In this document: positions 53,059 to 61,769 of the stretch, piece after piece
How the letters are laid out: each line of letters starts with the position of its first letter
Position numbering within the stretch: position 1 is the stretch's first letter
DNA from: Kitasatospora mediocidica KCTC 9733
GTDB lineage: Bacteria > Actinomycetota > Actinomycetes > Streptomycetales > Streptomycetaceae
Reading direction: 5' to 3'
Assembly (NCBI RefSeq): GCF_000744225.1
Contig: NZ_JQLN01000004.1
Location: 1,178,001 to 1,242,000 of the forward strand
Length of the DNA stretch: 64,000 bases
Made by a program: the position numbers and the translations under genes
The notes under the pieces: generated by a model
What the model was told of the DNA's origin: nothing
The model's database searches: none
Seen by the model: only the letters and a program-made list of their open reading frames with translations

Positions 53059-54783
53059 CTAGAGGCGGGCCTCGGTGACAGCCGCGCCGAGGGCGTCCTT
53101 GATCCGGGGGCCCAGGCGGGCGAAGCCCAGCTCCTTCATCGCGGCGCGGAGCAGCTCGTCGTCGGTCCGCTCGACGGCGTCGCCATCGATCCAGCGGACC
53201 AGGGCGAGCAGTTCGGCGGGTGTGTAGGCGGTGACCGGACGGCCCGGGGTGAGGTCGGGCTTGCGCGGGCGCCGCGCACGCTTGGCGGGGGCGGACTCGG
53301 CGTCGGCGGCGGGGGCGGACTCGGCGGCGGCGGGCTCGGGCTCGACGGCCTCGGGGGCGAGGGTGGGCTCGACCACGGCAACAGGCTCGGGCTCGACTTC
53401 GGGCTCGGCCTCGACGATGGGCTCTGCGACGACCTCAGCGGTCGGCTCAGCCTCGACGACCGGGGCAACCTCGACCTCGACCTCTGCCACGGGCTCGGCC
53501 ACAACGTCGACCTCGACCTCGGGCTCAACCACAGCCACAGCCACAGGCTCGGCCTCAACCTCAGGCTCGGCCTCGACCACGACCTCGGGCTCAACCTCAG
53601 CCACGGGCTCGACCTCAGGCTCGGCCACAACCTCGACCTCGACCTCGGCCACCGTGACCGGCTCAGCCGTCGGCTCGTTGTCGAGAGCCTCGCGCGGGCC
53701 GGCGCTCAGCGCCTGCCAGGCGGTCTCCGCCTCGGTGTCGACCGCCGCGTCGGCCTCGACGGCGACAGCGACGTCGACAGCGGCCTCAGCCTCGACCCCC
53801 GACTCCGCCGCGTCCACAGACTCCCCGGTCTCAGCCTCAGCCGCCACCTCGGCCTCCACCTCCACCGCCGCCTCCACCTCGCCCGCGTGGCGACGGTAGG
53901 CCGCCTCCGCCGCGGTGCGGTCGGCGCGGGCGGCGGTGAGGTCGGCGAGCAGGTCGGCCAGTCCGGCGGCCTCCAAGCCGGCGCGGAGCGTGCGGAGTTC
54001 GGGGAGCCGGTAGAGCGTCCCCTCGTCCGTGGCCAGCCGGTCCACCAGGTCCGCGAGGTCGGTGAAGGGAAGCGCCGTCAGGTCGCGGTCGGGGAACAGG
54101 CGGCCCAGCTCGCGCAGTGCGGCGGCCAGCGCCTCGACCGACTGCGCGGTGGCCTCCAGCTGCGCGCTGTCCAACGGCCGGGCGGCCGAGGCCGCGCCGG
54201 AGGTGGCCAGGGCCGCCCAGTCCGTGCGCTCGGCGGCCGCCGCGACCAGGGCCGCGTGCAGCGCGTCGCGGCGCGGGCGGTCCGCGACGGCCAGGCCGCG
54301 GGCCTGGGCGCGCAGCTTGCGGCGGCGTCCCCAGGAGAGCTTCAGCCCGCGCTCCTTGCGCCAGGTGCCGCTCGCGGTCGCCGCCGCCAGGGCGTCGAGG
54401 TCCTCCACGTACACGCCGGCGCCGAGCGTCACCGCGGTGTCCTGGAGTCGGCGTCCGAGGCCGACGAGGGCGTCCGCCTCGGTGAGGGTGGCCGGTTCGC
54501 GCAGGTCCGAGTCGGCGACGAGCCGCGTGGCGGCCTCCTGGGCGCTGTTCAGCGCGCCGCCGCGCACCTCGGCGAGGACGGTCGACGCGGCCCTGGCCTC
54601 CTCGGGGCCGGTCACCGTGTCGAGTGCGGCGTACCAGGCGTGGGTGTCGGCGGCGAGGGTGAACCCGCCCAACTCGGCGAACCTGAGCAGGTCCTCACGG
54701 ACGTCCGGTCCGTGGTCGGGGGCTGGACCGGCGGAGCGGTCCTGGGGCGGTACATCAGCGTTCTGCACATGAAGCACTGTCAT
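53059..54783 (-). CDS. helicase-associated-like protein with Glu/Val-rich low-complexity region
   Basis: 574 aa, leftward, ATG at 54783. Residues ~30-330 are helical, with 'FAELGGFTLAADTHAWYAALD' and 'LKLSWGRRRKLRAQARGLAV', resembling parts of large actinomycete AAA helicases. Residues ~335-500 are low-complexity repeats of Glu, Val, Ala and Pro (EVEVE, VAEPE, VEPEV). The last ~55 residues ('YTPAELLALVRWIDGDAVERTDDELLRAAMKELGFARLGPRI') resemble the DUF3320-type C terminus of such helicases. No Walker motifs, so it is not an ATPase itself. Function unknown. Confidence 0.65.
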   Translation of the reverse strand: MTVLHVQNADVPPQDRSAGPAPDHGPDVREDLLRFAELGGFTLAADTHAWYAALDTVTGPEEARAASTVLAEVRGGALNSAQEAATRLVADSDLREPATLTEADALVGLGRRLQDTAVTLGAGVYVEDLDALAAATASGTWRKERGLKLSWGRRRKLRAQARGLAVADRPRRDALHAALVAAAAERTDWAALATSGAASAARPLDSAQLEATAQSVEALAAALRELGRLFPDRDLTALPFTDLADLVDRLATDEGTLYRLPELRTLRAGLEAAGLADLLADLTAARADRTAAEAAYRRHAGEVEAAVEVEAEVAAEAETGESVDAAESGVEAEAAVDVAVAVEADAAVDTEAETAWQALSAGPREALDNEPTAEPVTVAEVEVEVVAEPEVEPVAEVEPEVVVEAEPEVEAEPVAVAVVEPEVEVDVVAEPVAEVEVEVAPVVEAEPTAEVVAEPIVEAEPEVEPEPVAVVEPTLAPEAVEPEPAAAESAPAADAESAPAKRARRPRKPDLTPGRPVTAYTPAELLALVRWIDGDAVERTDDELLRAAMKELGFARLGPRIKDALGAAVTEARL

Positions 54784-55028
54784 GGGACGTCCGGTTCGTG
54801 GCGGGGAAGACTGCGGCAGGGGTGGAACGGTGCAGGCCACCGGGGGCGGGCGAGAAACCGTCCGCGCCTCGGGGAGCCTGCGGTAGGCCAGAATACGGGT
54901 GAGCGTTCGACCCTTGCACGCACCGGCCGCTCCGCGCGTAACTCTGCCGCCCCCGGCCGTCCGCCGGGCACCGTGACACGCGTGGCTGGGCCACCGGAGG
55001 GAGCGGGCGGCGGGCTGCTTCTCCGGCG

Positions 55029-55532
55029 TCAGGCGCTCTCCCCGGCGTCCGCGCGCAGGCCGGCCAGGCACTGCACCAGGTACAGCAGGCTGAACACGGC
55101 CCGCTCGGTGTCCTGGAGGAAGGCCAGGTCGTCCGGCGTCGGCTTCGCGTCCCGCCGGCGCAGGACCGCCTGGACGAGTGCCTCCGCGCCCTCGGCGCCG
55201 TCGAGGAGCAGCAGCAGCGGAGCATCCGCGATCGGGATGGCGCCGCCCAGTTCGGCCATCGAGACGGACCGGGCGACGGTGGCCGTTCCGACGGCCGTGG
55301 CGGTGTGGCAGGCCATCAGCAGGGCGCCGGGCAGGCCGGTGCTGCCGAGCCAGTCGGCCAGTTCACGCGTGGCGGCCTTGCGCCGGTCGGCGCCGAGCAG
55401 ACCGCACAGGTGCGCGGTGAACGCCTCCACCTCCTGCCGCGTCACCGGGCGGCCGCTGCCCGCACGCCCGCCCCCGAACGCACCGGCACCACTGTCGTGG
55501 TGCCCGCCGCCCTGCGGCTCGATTCGACCCAT
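55029..55532 (-). CDS. hypothetical protein
   Basis: 167 aa, leftward. After a Gly-rich N terminus it is helical: 'TRQEVEAFTAHLCGLLGADRRKAATRELADWL', a hydrophobic 'LLMACHTATAVGTATVARSV' stretch, 'APLLLLLDGAEGAEALVQAVLRRRDAKPT' and 'FSLLYLVQCLAGLRA'. No known domain recognised. A ~245-bp gap separates it from the Glu/Val-rich gene downstream. Confidence 0.55.
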   Translation of the reverse strand: MGRIEPQGGGHHDSGAGAFGGGRAGSGRPVTRQEVEAFTAHLCGLLGADRRKAATRELADWLGSTGLPGALLMACHTATAVGTATVARSVSMAELGGAIPIADAPLLLLLDGAEGAEALVQAVLRRRDAKPTPDDLAFLQDTERAVFSLLYLVQCLAGLRADAGESA

Positions 55533-56563
55533 CAGCCACTCCCGCCCTCAGCTCCCGGCCCCGCCGACCCAGTCTGCCGGGGTCCGCCACCACGCGACTA
55601 CAGGCGGACTCGCCCGGGCCTTGACGCCTGCGGGATGATATGACGAGTCGTCAATAATCCTTCCAGTCAAGCGAAGAGAGAGCAAAGGGCATGTCGCCAC
55701 CGGACCCCGGGGCGGCGGACCAGGCTCCCGGCGAGGGCGGGGCGGCGGGGCGGGGCGGCGGCCGATCCCGGGTGCGATGCGGCAGGCGATCCGCGAGGCA
55801 CCGAATCCTCGGACACCACGGACACCACGGATCGCATGCGAGTCGAATGTTACATTGCAATTTCAAATGGAATTCGCGCACATTCCGCCGCACCCCCGCT
55901 CGAAATTCGTTCGATCCGGCGGCACTCACACAGCGTCAGCGTACGCCACCCGCCGCACCGCAGCCGCACATCGGCGCCCGGCGCACAACGGTGCGCTGAC
56001 CTCGCAATTCGGCGACCGAAAGGCACTCCACCACGGAATCACCCTCCGTCATCAGGAGGAAGTCATTCCACTTGACCCGTGGGTAACGAGGGTTTCAAAC
56101 CATAAAAAGTGCACTCGTAGATCACCACAGGACAGCTCGACTGATAACATCCGTCCCAGTGCTGCGGTGCCGCCGGCGGGCGGATTCGGCATACGCGGCA
56201 TCCACAGACACGGCATCCGTCCAGTTGCCGGGTGATGATAGTTCGGCCGGGGGGCGCGCTGTCGATGGTGATACGTACGTGCAGTTTCACGGGCAAGGCA
56301 GCTGTTCATTCGGGCTTCATGCGGAATTTCTTGCCGCCCTCGCAGGGCCGGGACCTGGGAATGACCACCCCAGACGGCACCCCTTGCACCGGGCGCCTTG
56401 CGCTAACATCTCCACAGCTCCAGGCAATCCTACTTTGATTTCGCTTCCGGCCGCTCCTCCCGCCCGTCGACCCAGGTCGGCGGCGCACGGATCCAGCGGC
56501 TTTCACTGGCATGGATTAATCCAGGTGGTAGCGCGTTTCCGTTTCCAGGAGGGTGGATAGGAA
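55533..56563. other. 1-kb leader upstream of the biosynthetic cluster
   Basis: No convincing gene. Several short frames exist (for example one from ATG 55691 encoding ~100 residues rich in Arg, Gly and His), but composition looks random. From ~55,840 on the DNA is visibly less GC-rich than its surroundings (ATTGCAATTTCAAATGG, ACCATAAAAAGTGC). Regulatory sites for the cluster presumably lie here. Confidence 0.5.
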
Positions 56564-57577
56564 ATGATACGAAGCAATGCCTATGAATTGGTGACGGACG
56601 ACATGTTCCTCCAGTTGTCCGACGTCCTGCACGACAGTGACCTTTTCCTCAAGATCGAGGGCCTCAACCCGGCCGGCTCCGTGAAGCTCAAGACCGCGGT
56701 CGGCCTGATCCAGGACGCGGAGGACCGCGGGCTCCTGGGGCCGGGCGGGAGTGTCGTCGAGTCGTCGTCGGGCAATCTCGGCGTGGCGCTGAGCGTGGTG
56801 TGCGCAGCCAAGGGCTACGCCTTCACCTGTGTCACCGACCCGAACGTCTCCGCCCAGAGCATGGCCGCCATGAAGGCGCTGGGGACGAAGGTCGTGGTGG
56901 TGAGCGAGCGGGACGCCAACGGCGGGTTCCTGGCGACCCGGATCAACCTCATCAAGCGGATGCTCGCCGAGGACCCCGAGCTGTTGTGGACGAATCAGTA
57001 CGCGAACGCCGCCAATCCGCACGTGCATTTCACCCGCACCGCCGCCTCCACCGCCGCCGAGATCGGTACGGTGGACCACCTGTTCGTCGGGGCGGGGACA
57101 ACCGGCACGCTCATGGGCTGCGCCGACTACTTCCGGCGTTTCTCGCCGAATACCCGGATCATCGCCGTGGACACGGTCGGGTCCGTCACCTTCGGGGGTC
57201 CCAGCGGGCCGCGCTTCGTTCCCGGGCTCGGCACCAGCAGGCGCCCCGAGGTATTCCGGCCGGAAATGGTCGACGACGTCATTCTCGTGAACGAGGTGGA
57301 CGCCGTCCGGGCCTGCCGGACGATTGCCCGGCGATACGGCGTCCTGGTCGGCGGATCGACCGGTTCGGTGTTCGCCGCCGTCCAGGCCCAAGCCGGCCTC
57401 ATTCCCCCGGGGTCGCGCGTCGTCGCGCTCTCCCCCGATCTCGGCGAGCGCTACCTCGCCACGATCTACAACGACGAATGGGTCGCGGCCCGGTTCGGCG
57501 CCGATGCGGTCACCACCGTCAACACGGTCAACCAGTCAGAGTTCCCCGTCGCCTCCTGGGAGATGAACGTTGTTTAA
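56564..57577 (+). CDS. sbnA: SbnA-like PLP enzyme (2,3-diaminopropionate pathway)
   Basis: 337 aa, ATG behind AGGAGGGTGG. Cysteine-synthase-fold PLP enzyme: 'LNPAGSVKLKTAVGLI' with the PLP lysine at ~41, substrate loop 'ESSSGNLGVAL' and phosphate loop 'GAGTTGTLMG' (~173-182). 'GGPSGPRFVPGLGTS' and the C-terminal tail match SbnA rather than CysK. Family reaction: O-phospho-L-serine plus L-glutamate to ACEGA, the precursor SbnB turns into L-2,3-diaminopropionate. The immediately following, overlapping sbnB supports this strongly. Confidence 0.85.
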   Translation: MIRSNAYELVTDDMFLQLSDVLHDSDLFLKIEGLNPAGSVKLKTAVGLIQDAEDRGLLGPGGSVVESSSGNLGVALSVVCAAKGYAFTCVTDPNVSAQSMAAMKALGTKVVVVSERDANGGFLATRINLIKRMLAEDPELLWTNQYANAANPHVHFTRTAASTAAEIGTVDHLFVGAGTTGTLMGCADYFRRFSPNTRIIAVDTVGSVTFGGPSGPRFVPGLGTSRRPEVFRPEMVDDVILVNEVDAVRACRTIARRYGVLVGGSTGSVFAAVQAQAGLIPPGSRVVALSPDLGERYLATIYNDEWVAARFGADAVTTVNTVNQSEFPVASWEMNVV

Positions 57578-58583
57578 CTTCGATGTAGTCAGCGGAACGG
57601 TCGCACGCAAGATCATCCAGGAGTCGCGCTCCGAGCTCGTCACCGTGGTCAAAGAGGCCTATCTGACGCACTACGCGGGCTCGTCGGTGAATCCGAACAG
57701 CTACTTCCTGCGCTTCCCCGAGAACCCGAGCGCCCGCATCATCGCGCTCCCGGCGTACCTCGGCGGGGAGTACGACGTCGCCGGTATCAAGTGGATCAGC
57801 AGCTTCCCCGAGAACATCAAGAACAACGTGCCGCGGGCGTCGGCCGTCCTGCTGCTCAACGACTACGCGACCGGCTACCCGTTCGCCTGCCTGGAGGCCT
57901 CGCAGATCAGCGCGGCCCGCACCGCCGCCTCGGCCGTGCTCGGCGCGGCGCAGCTGCTCGGCCGCACCAACGCGGAGCGGATCACGGTCGTCGGCTCGGG
58001 CATCATCGCCCGCAACATCATCGAGTTCTTCGCCGCCGAGGACTGGAAGGTCGGCGAGTTCGCGATCGTCGACCACAAGGCCGAGTACGCGGAGCTGCTC
58101 GCCGCCCACGTGCGCGACGAACTCGGCTACTCCGCCAGTCGGTTCGATGACCTGCCGACGGCCTTCGACGGCGCGGACGTGATCGTGCTGGCCACCACCG
58201 CCCCCGAGCCGTACATCGTCGAACCCGGCGCGTTCGCCCCCGGTCAGGTGGTCCTCAACATCTCGCTGCGGGACATCTCCCCCGACCTCGTGCTGTCCTC
58301 GCACAACGTGGTGGACGACGTCGACCACTGCCTGACCGCCAACACCTCGCCGCACCTGGCCGAGCAGCAGACGGGCAACCGCGACTTCATCTCCGGCGTG
58401 CTCGCCCAGGTGATCCGCGGCGAGGTCTCGCTCGACGCCGAGCGGCCGCGGATCTTCTCGCCGTTCGGGCTGGGGGTGCTCGACCTCGCCGTCGGCAGCT
58501 ACATCCACCGCCGTGCCGTGGAGAGCGGGCAGACCCAGGCGATCGACGGCTTCTTCGGCGAGACCGAACGGTGGGGCAAGTGA
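57570..58583 (+). CDS. sbnB: SbnB-like dehydrogenase (2,3-diaminopropionate pathway)
   Basis: 337 aa. TTG at 57570 is the start: GGGAG lies 7 bases before it and it opens 'MFNFDVVSG' as SbnB proteins do; it overlaps sbnA by 8 bases. Ornithine cyclodeaminase fold with 'VAGIKWISSFPENIKNNVPRASAVLLLND', Rossmann 'VVGSGIIARNIIEF' (~146-159) and 'DDVDHCLTANTSPHL'. Family reaction: NAD-dependent oxidative hydrolysis of ACEGA to L-2,3-diaminopropionate and 2-oxoglutarate. Confidence 0.88.
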   Translation: MFNFDVVSGTVARKIIQESRSELVTVVKEAYLTHYAGSSVNPNSYFLRFPENPSARIIALPAYLGGEYDVAGIKWISSFPENIKNNVPRASAVLLLNDYATGYPFACLEASQISAARTAASAVLGAAQLLGRTNAERITVVGSGIIARNIIEFFAAEDWKVGEFAIVDHKAEYAELLAAHVRDELGYSASRFDDLPTAFDGADVIVLATTAPEPYIVEPGAFAPGQVVLNISLRDISPDLVLSSHNVVDDVDHCLTANTSPHLAEQQTGNRDFISGVLAQVIRGEVSLDAERPRIFSPFGLGVLDLAVGSYIHRRAVESGQTQAIDGFFGETERWGK

Positions 58584-59557
58584 GCGTCACGGCGGCCCCC
58601 GCCGCTCCGGCGGCCGCGGCCAAGCACGCCATGCTGCTCGGCGCCCTGGGCGTGCTGGCCTTCAGCATGACGCTGCCCTCCACCCGGGTGGCCGACCCCG
58701 CGTTCGGGGGCTGGACGGTCGCGTTCGGCCGGGCGCTGCCGGCGGCGCTGCTCGCGCTCCTGGTGCTGTCGGCGAAGCGTCAGCCGCTGCTGCCGCCGAA
58801 GGAGGCGCGCGCGGGCCTGGTCCAGGTGGCCGCGACGGTCGTCGTCGGCTTCCCGCTGCTCACCTCGCTCGCCCTGCAGTCGGTGAACAGCGCGCACGGA
58901 GCGGTCGTCACCGGGCTGATACCCGCGGCCACGGCCGGCTTCGGCGTCCTGCTGGCCGGGGAGCGCCCGCGGCGCAGCTACTGGATCGCCATGGCGGTCG
59001 GCCTGGTGGGCATCGTGAGCCTGCCGGTCATCCAGGGGGCCGGCCGGTTCCAGGCCGGCGACCTGCTGCTGATCCTGGCCGTGGCCGTGGTGGGCTTCGG
59101 CTACGCGCGCGGCGGCGTGATGGCGCGGACGTACGGCGGCTGGCGCGTCATCTGCTGGGCGCTGGTGCTCTCGCTGCCGGTGACCGTCCCGCTGACCGCG
59201 CTCACGGTGGCGCTGCGCCCGCCGCACCACATCACGGCGGGCGCGGCCGTCTCGATGACCTACCTCGGCCTGGTCAGCATGTGCCTGGGCTTCTTCTTCT
59301 GGTACGAGGGCCTGGCCCGCGGCGGCGTGGCCCGGGTCGGACGCCTCCAGCTCGCCCAGCCGGTGCTGACCCTCGGCTGGTCGGCGCTGCTGCTCGGGGA
59401 GCACCTGGACGCGGTGACGCTGGTCGCGGCGGTCGTGGTGCTCGGTGCCGTCGCCGTGGGCCGCAACGCCCGTCAGACGCCCGTGCCGGCAGCCGAACCG
59501 GTCCTCCCGCCTAGTCCCGCCGCCGACGAGGAGAGCGGAGCGGTGCGCCATGCCTAG
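58580..59557 (+). CDS. EamA/DMT-family transporter
   Basis: ~325 aa, GTG overlapping the sbnB stop (GTGA) with GGTGGGG close upstream; GTG at 58571 is an alternative. Ten hydrophobic helices in two EamA repeats ('LLGALGVLAFSMTLPSTRVA', 'GAVVTGLIPAATAGFGVLL', 'FFWYEGLARGGVARVGRLQLAQPVLTLGWSALLLGE'). DMT-family members export amino acids and small metabolites, so it is the likely product exporter or resistance determinant. Overlaps the next gene. Confidence 0.85.
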   Translation: MSVTAAPAAPAAAAKHAMLLGALGVLAFSMTLPSTRVADPAFGGWTVAFGRALPAALLALLVLSAKRQPLLPPKEARAGLVQVAATVVVGFPLLTSLALQSVNSAHGAVVTGLIPAATAGFGVLLAGERPRRSYWIAMAVGLVGIVSLPVIQGAGRFQAGDLLLILAVAVVGFGYARGGVMARTYGGWRVICWALVLSLPVTVPLTALTVALRPPHHITAGAAVSMTYLGLVSMCLGFFFWYEGLARGGVARVGRLQLAQPVLTLGWSALLLGEHLDAVTLVAAVVVLGAVAVGRNARQTPVPAAEPVLPPSPAADEESGAVRHA

Positions 59558-60527
59558 CCATCGCCGATCGATCCTGGTCACCCGGCGGCTGGCCCCCGGC
59601 GTGTCCGAGCGACTGGGTGCGGCGCACGACCTCGTCCTGCACGACAGCGATCGGGCGATGCCCCGCGCCGAGCTGCTCGACGCGGTGCGGGGCACCTCGG
59701 CAGCGCTCACCACCCTGGACGACCGCGTCGACGGGGAGTTCCTCGACGCGGCCGGCCCGGGCCTGCGGATCGTGGCCAACCACGCGGTGGGCCTGCACAA
59801 CGTGGATCTGGCGGCCTGTGCCGCGCGCGGCGTCCTGGTGTCCAACACACCCGGCGTGCTGACCGAGGCGACCGCGGACCTGGCCATGGCGCTGCTGCTG
59901 GGCGCCGCCCGGCGGATCGGCGAGGGCGAGCGGCGGGTGCGCTCGGGCGTCCCGTGGTCCTGGTCGCCGAACTTCATGCTCGGCACGACGCTGACCGGCG
60001 CCTCGCTGGGCATCGTCGGCATGGGCCAGATCGGCCGGGCCGTGGCGCGCCGGGCCCTCGGGTTCTCCATGCGGATCGGCTACCACAACCGGAACCCGCT
60101 GCCCACCACCCAAGAACTGGGCGCCTCCTGGCGGCCGTTGGACGCGCTGCTGGCCGAGTCCTCGCTCCTGGTGGTCAGCTGTCCGCTGTCCGAGCAGACC
60201 CGGGGGCTGCTGGACGCCCAGCGGCTGTCCCGGCTCCCGCGCGGCGCCGTGGTCGTCAGCATCACCGCGGGGGTGGTGGACGAGGACGCCCTCGCGGCCG
60301 CGCTGGACTCCGGCGCGCTGCTCGCCGCCGCCGTCGACAACCACACCGACGAGCCCGCGGTGAACACCGCCCTGCTGGGCCAGGAGCGTGCCGTCCTGAC
60401 GCCGCACCTGGGCAGCGCGACCGTCGAGACCCGGATCGCGATGGGGAACCTCGCGACCGACAACATCCTCGCCGTCCTGAGCGGCCGTCCCGCCCTGACG
60501 CCGGCTGCCCTCCCGCCGGCCCGCTGA
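59550..60527 (+). CDS. D-2-hydroxyacid dehydrogenase homologue lacking the catalytic Arg
   Basis: 325 aa, ATG inside the end of the transporter gene. NAD-binding 'ASLGIVGMGQIGRAVARRAL' (~152-171) is intact, and His and Glu of the catalytic triad are kept ('TPHLGSAT', 'DEP'). The loop that normally reads N-x-x-RG-x-x-VD is 'SITAGVVDEDAL': the position of the substrate-binding Arg is Thr239. The cluster's other dehydrogenase (62723-63664) has the normal NTARGGIVDE. It may reduce a different substrate, act on a carrier-less amino acid, or be a pseudoenzyme. Confidence 0.8.
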   Translation: MPSHRRSILVTRRLAPGVSERLGAAHDLVLHDSDRAMPRAELLDAVRGTSAALTTLDDRVDGEFLDAAGPGLRIVANHAVGLHNVDLAACAARGVLVSNTPGVLTEATADLAMALLLGAARRIGEGERRVRSGVPWSWSPNFMLGTTLTGASLGIVGMGQIGRAVARRALGFSMRIGYHNRNPLPTTQELGASWRPLDALLAESSLLVVSCPLSEQTRGLLDAQRLSRLPRGAVVVSITAGVVDEDALAAALDSGALLAAAVDNHTDEPAVNTALLGQERAVLTPHLGSATVETRIAMGNLATDNILAVLSGRPALTPAALPPAR

Positions 60528-60641
60528 GGCGACACCACCCGACCCACCGACTTCCCCCAGGCCCGGAGGCGCTTCGGCGCGCCCTTCGGCGACCCGCCGA
60601 CGGCCTGATCACACCCATACACGCGAAAGGACTCACGTCTC

Positions 60642-61769
60642 ATGACCAGTGCTGTGACGACACCGTCCGAGCTGGCGATCAGCCAACAGGAGCCCTCCTC
60701 GCTGGCGAAGGGACGGCTCAAGCAGCTGCCCGACGAGACGGCCCGGTTGTACGACCGCTACTGGCCGCCGGTCGAGAAGTTCGCCGGCTTCGACCCGGAG
60801 CTGGCCGACTTCATGGCCGCCACCCCCGAGAAGCAGACACTGATCCTGGCCGCGCTGCGCGAGGACACCGAGGCGCACGGCCGGTTCCTGCACCGCCACC
60901 TGTCCGCCATCTACGCCCACTGGTTCGGCTACCGCGACGGCGCCTTCACCCGCAGCACCGACGACGCCGCCGAAACGGCCCAGTACGCGGCGAAGATCAC
61001 GCTGGAGCGCGAGCTGTTCGACCACTGGGCCACGCCCACCGAGGCTCCCTCGCTCACCGACCAGTACGCGGCGGCGGACCACCTGGACGAGTTGGCCGCG
61101 ACCAACCCCGGCGTGGTCCACCCGCTCTTCGAGTTCATCCGCGACGAGGCCTCGCGCGAGCAGATCGAGCGCTTCCTGCAGTGCGAGCTGATCCGCAACG
61201 AGGTCGTCGACGACGAGGTCGCGCTGCTGGTGGTGGGCCTGCAGGGGATGCAGAAGGCCGTCGCCGCCGCGAACCTCTGGGACGAGTGCGGGCGCGGCAA
61301 GCTGGAGAACTTCCACACCTACTGGCTGCGCCGCCTGCTGGAGGCGACCGAGGACGGCTGGGAGAAGCTCGACACCTACCGGGACGAGCACCCCTGGTTC
61401 GCCAAGTTCACCTCGAACACCAACGCGGCCATGCTCACCCGGCCCTCGCGCAAGATGATGGCCTACGGCTGCTTCCTGGTCTTCGAGAGCTGGGTCGAGC
61501 CGCACTTCGTCCGCATCCTCGACGGCATGACCCGGGTGGGTCTGCTCGACGACGAGATGCGGATCTACTTCACCGCGCACGTCAAGATCGACCCCCGGCA
61601 CAGCCGCGAACTCTCCGACGGCATGCGCCTTCAGCGGCCGGAACTCGCGCCCGACGAGGTCCGCGACATCCTGCGGGGTGCCCACCTCGCCTCGGACACC
61701 GGTCGCCGCCAGTTCGACCACATGCTCACCTACCTCCGTTCGATCTCCTCCGAGGGAGCCGCAGAATGA
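60642..61769 (+). CDS. haem-oxygenase-like diiron oxidase (HDO)
   Basis: 375 aa, ATG behind AAAGGA. Helical throughout. The C-terminal part carries the HDO diiron signature: Glu215 and His225 in 'WDECGRGKLENFH', and H313-x3-D317-x2-H320 in 'HVKIDPRH'; the first-helix ligand is probably Glu182 or Glu187 ('CELIRNEVVDDE'). Members oxidise amines or amino acids with O2 (N-oxygenation, N-N bonds, C-C cleavage, desaturation). Here diaminopropionate or a conjugate is the likely substrate. Stop overlaps the ATP-grasp start. Confidence 0.8.
   Translation: MTSAVTTPSELAISQQEPSSLAKGRLKQLPDETARLYDRYWPPVEKFAGFDPELADFMAATPEKQTLILAALREDTEAHGRFLHRHLSAIYAHWFGYRDGAFTRSTDDAAETAQYAAKITLERELFDHWATPTEAPSLTDQYAAADHLDELAATNPGVVHPLFEFIRDEASREQIERFLQCELIRNEVVDDEVALLVVGLQGMQKAVAAANLWDECGRGKLENFHTYWLRRLLEATEDGWEKLDTYRDEHPWFAKFTSNTNAAMLTRPSRKMMAYGCFLVFESWVEPHFVRILDGMTRVGLLDDEMRIYFTAHVKIDPRHSRELSDGMRLQRPELAPDEVRDILRGAHLASDTGRRQFDHMLTYLRSISSEGAAE

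Noticed and set aside
53231..53899. Ser/Thr/Ala-rich frame on the plus strand
   Set aside because: Antisense image of the Glu/Val repeat region of the leftward gene; no ribosome binding site.
55691..55999. Possible 102-codon gene upstream of the cluster
   Set aside because: GCAAAGGGC is a poor binding site and the protein shows no domain-like pattern; kept as non-coding leader.
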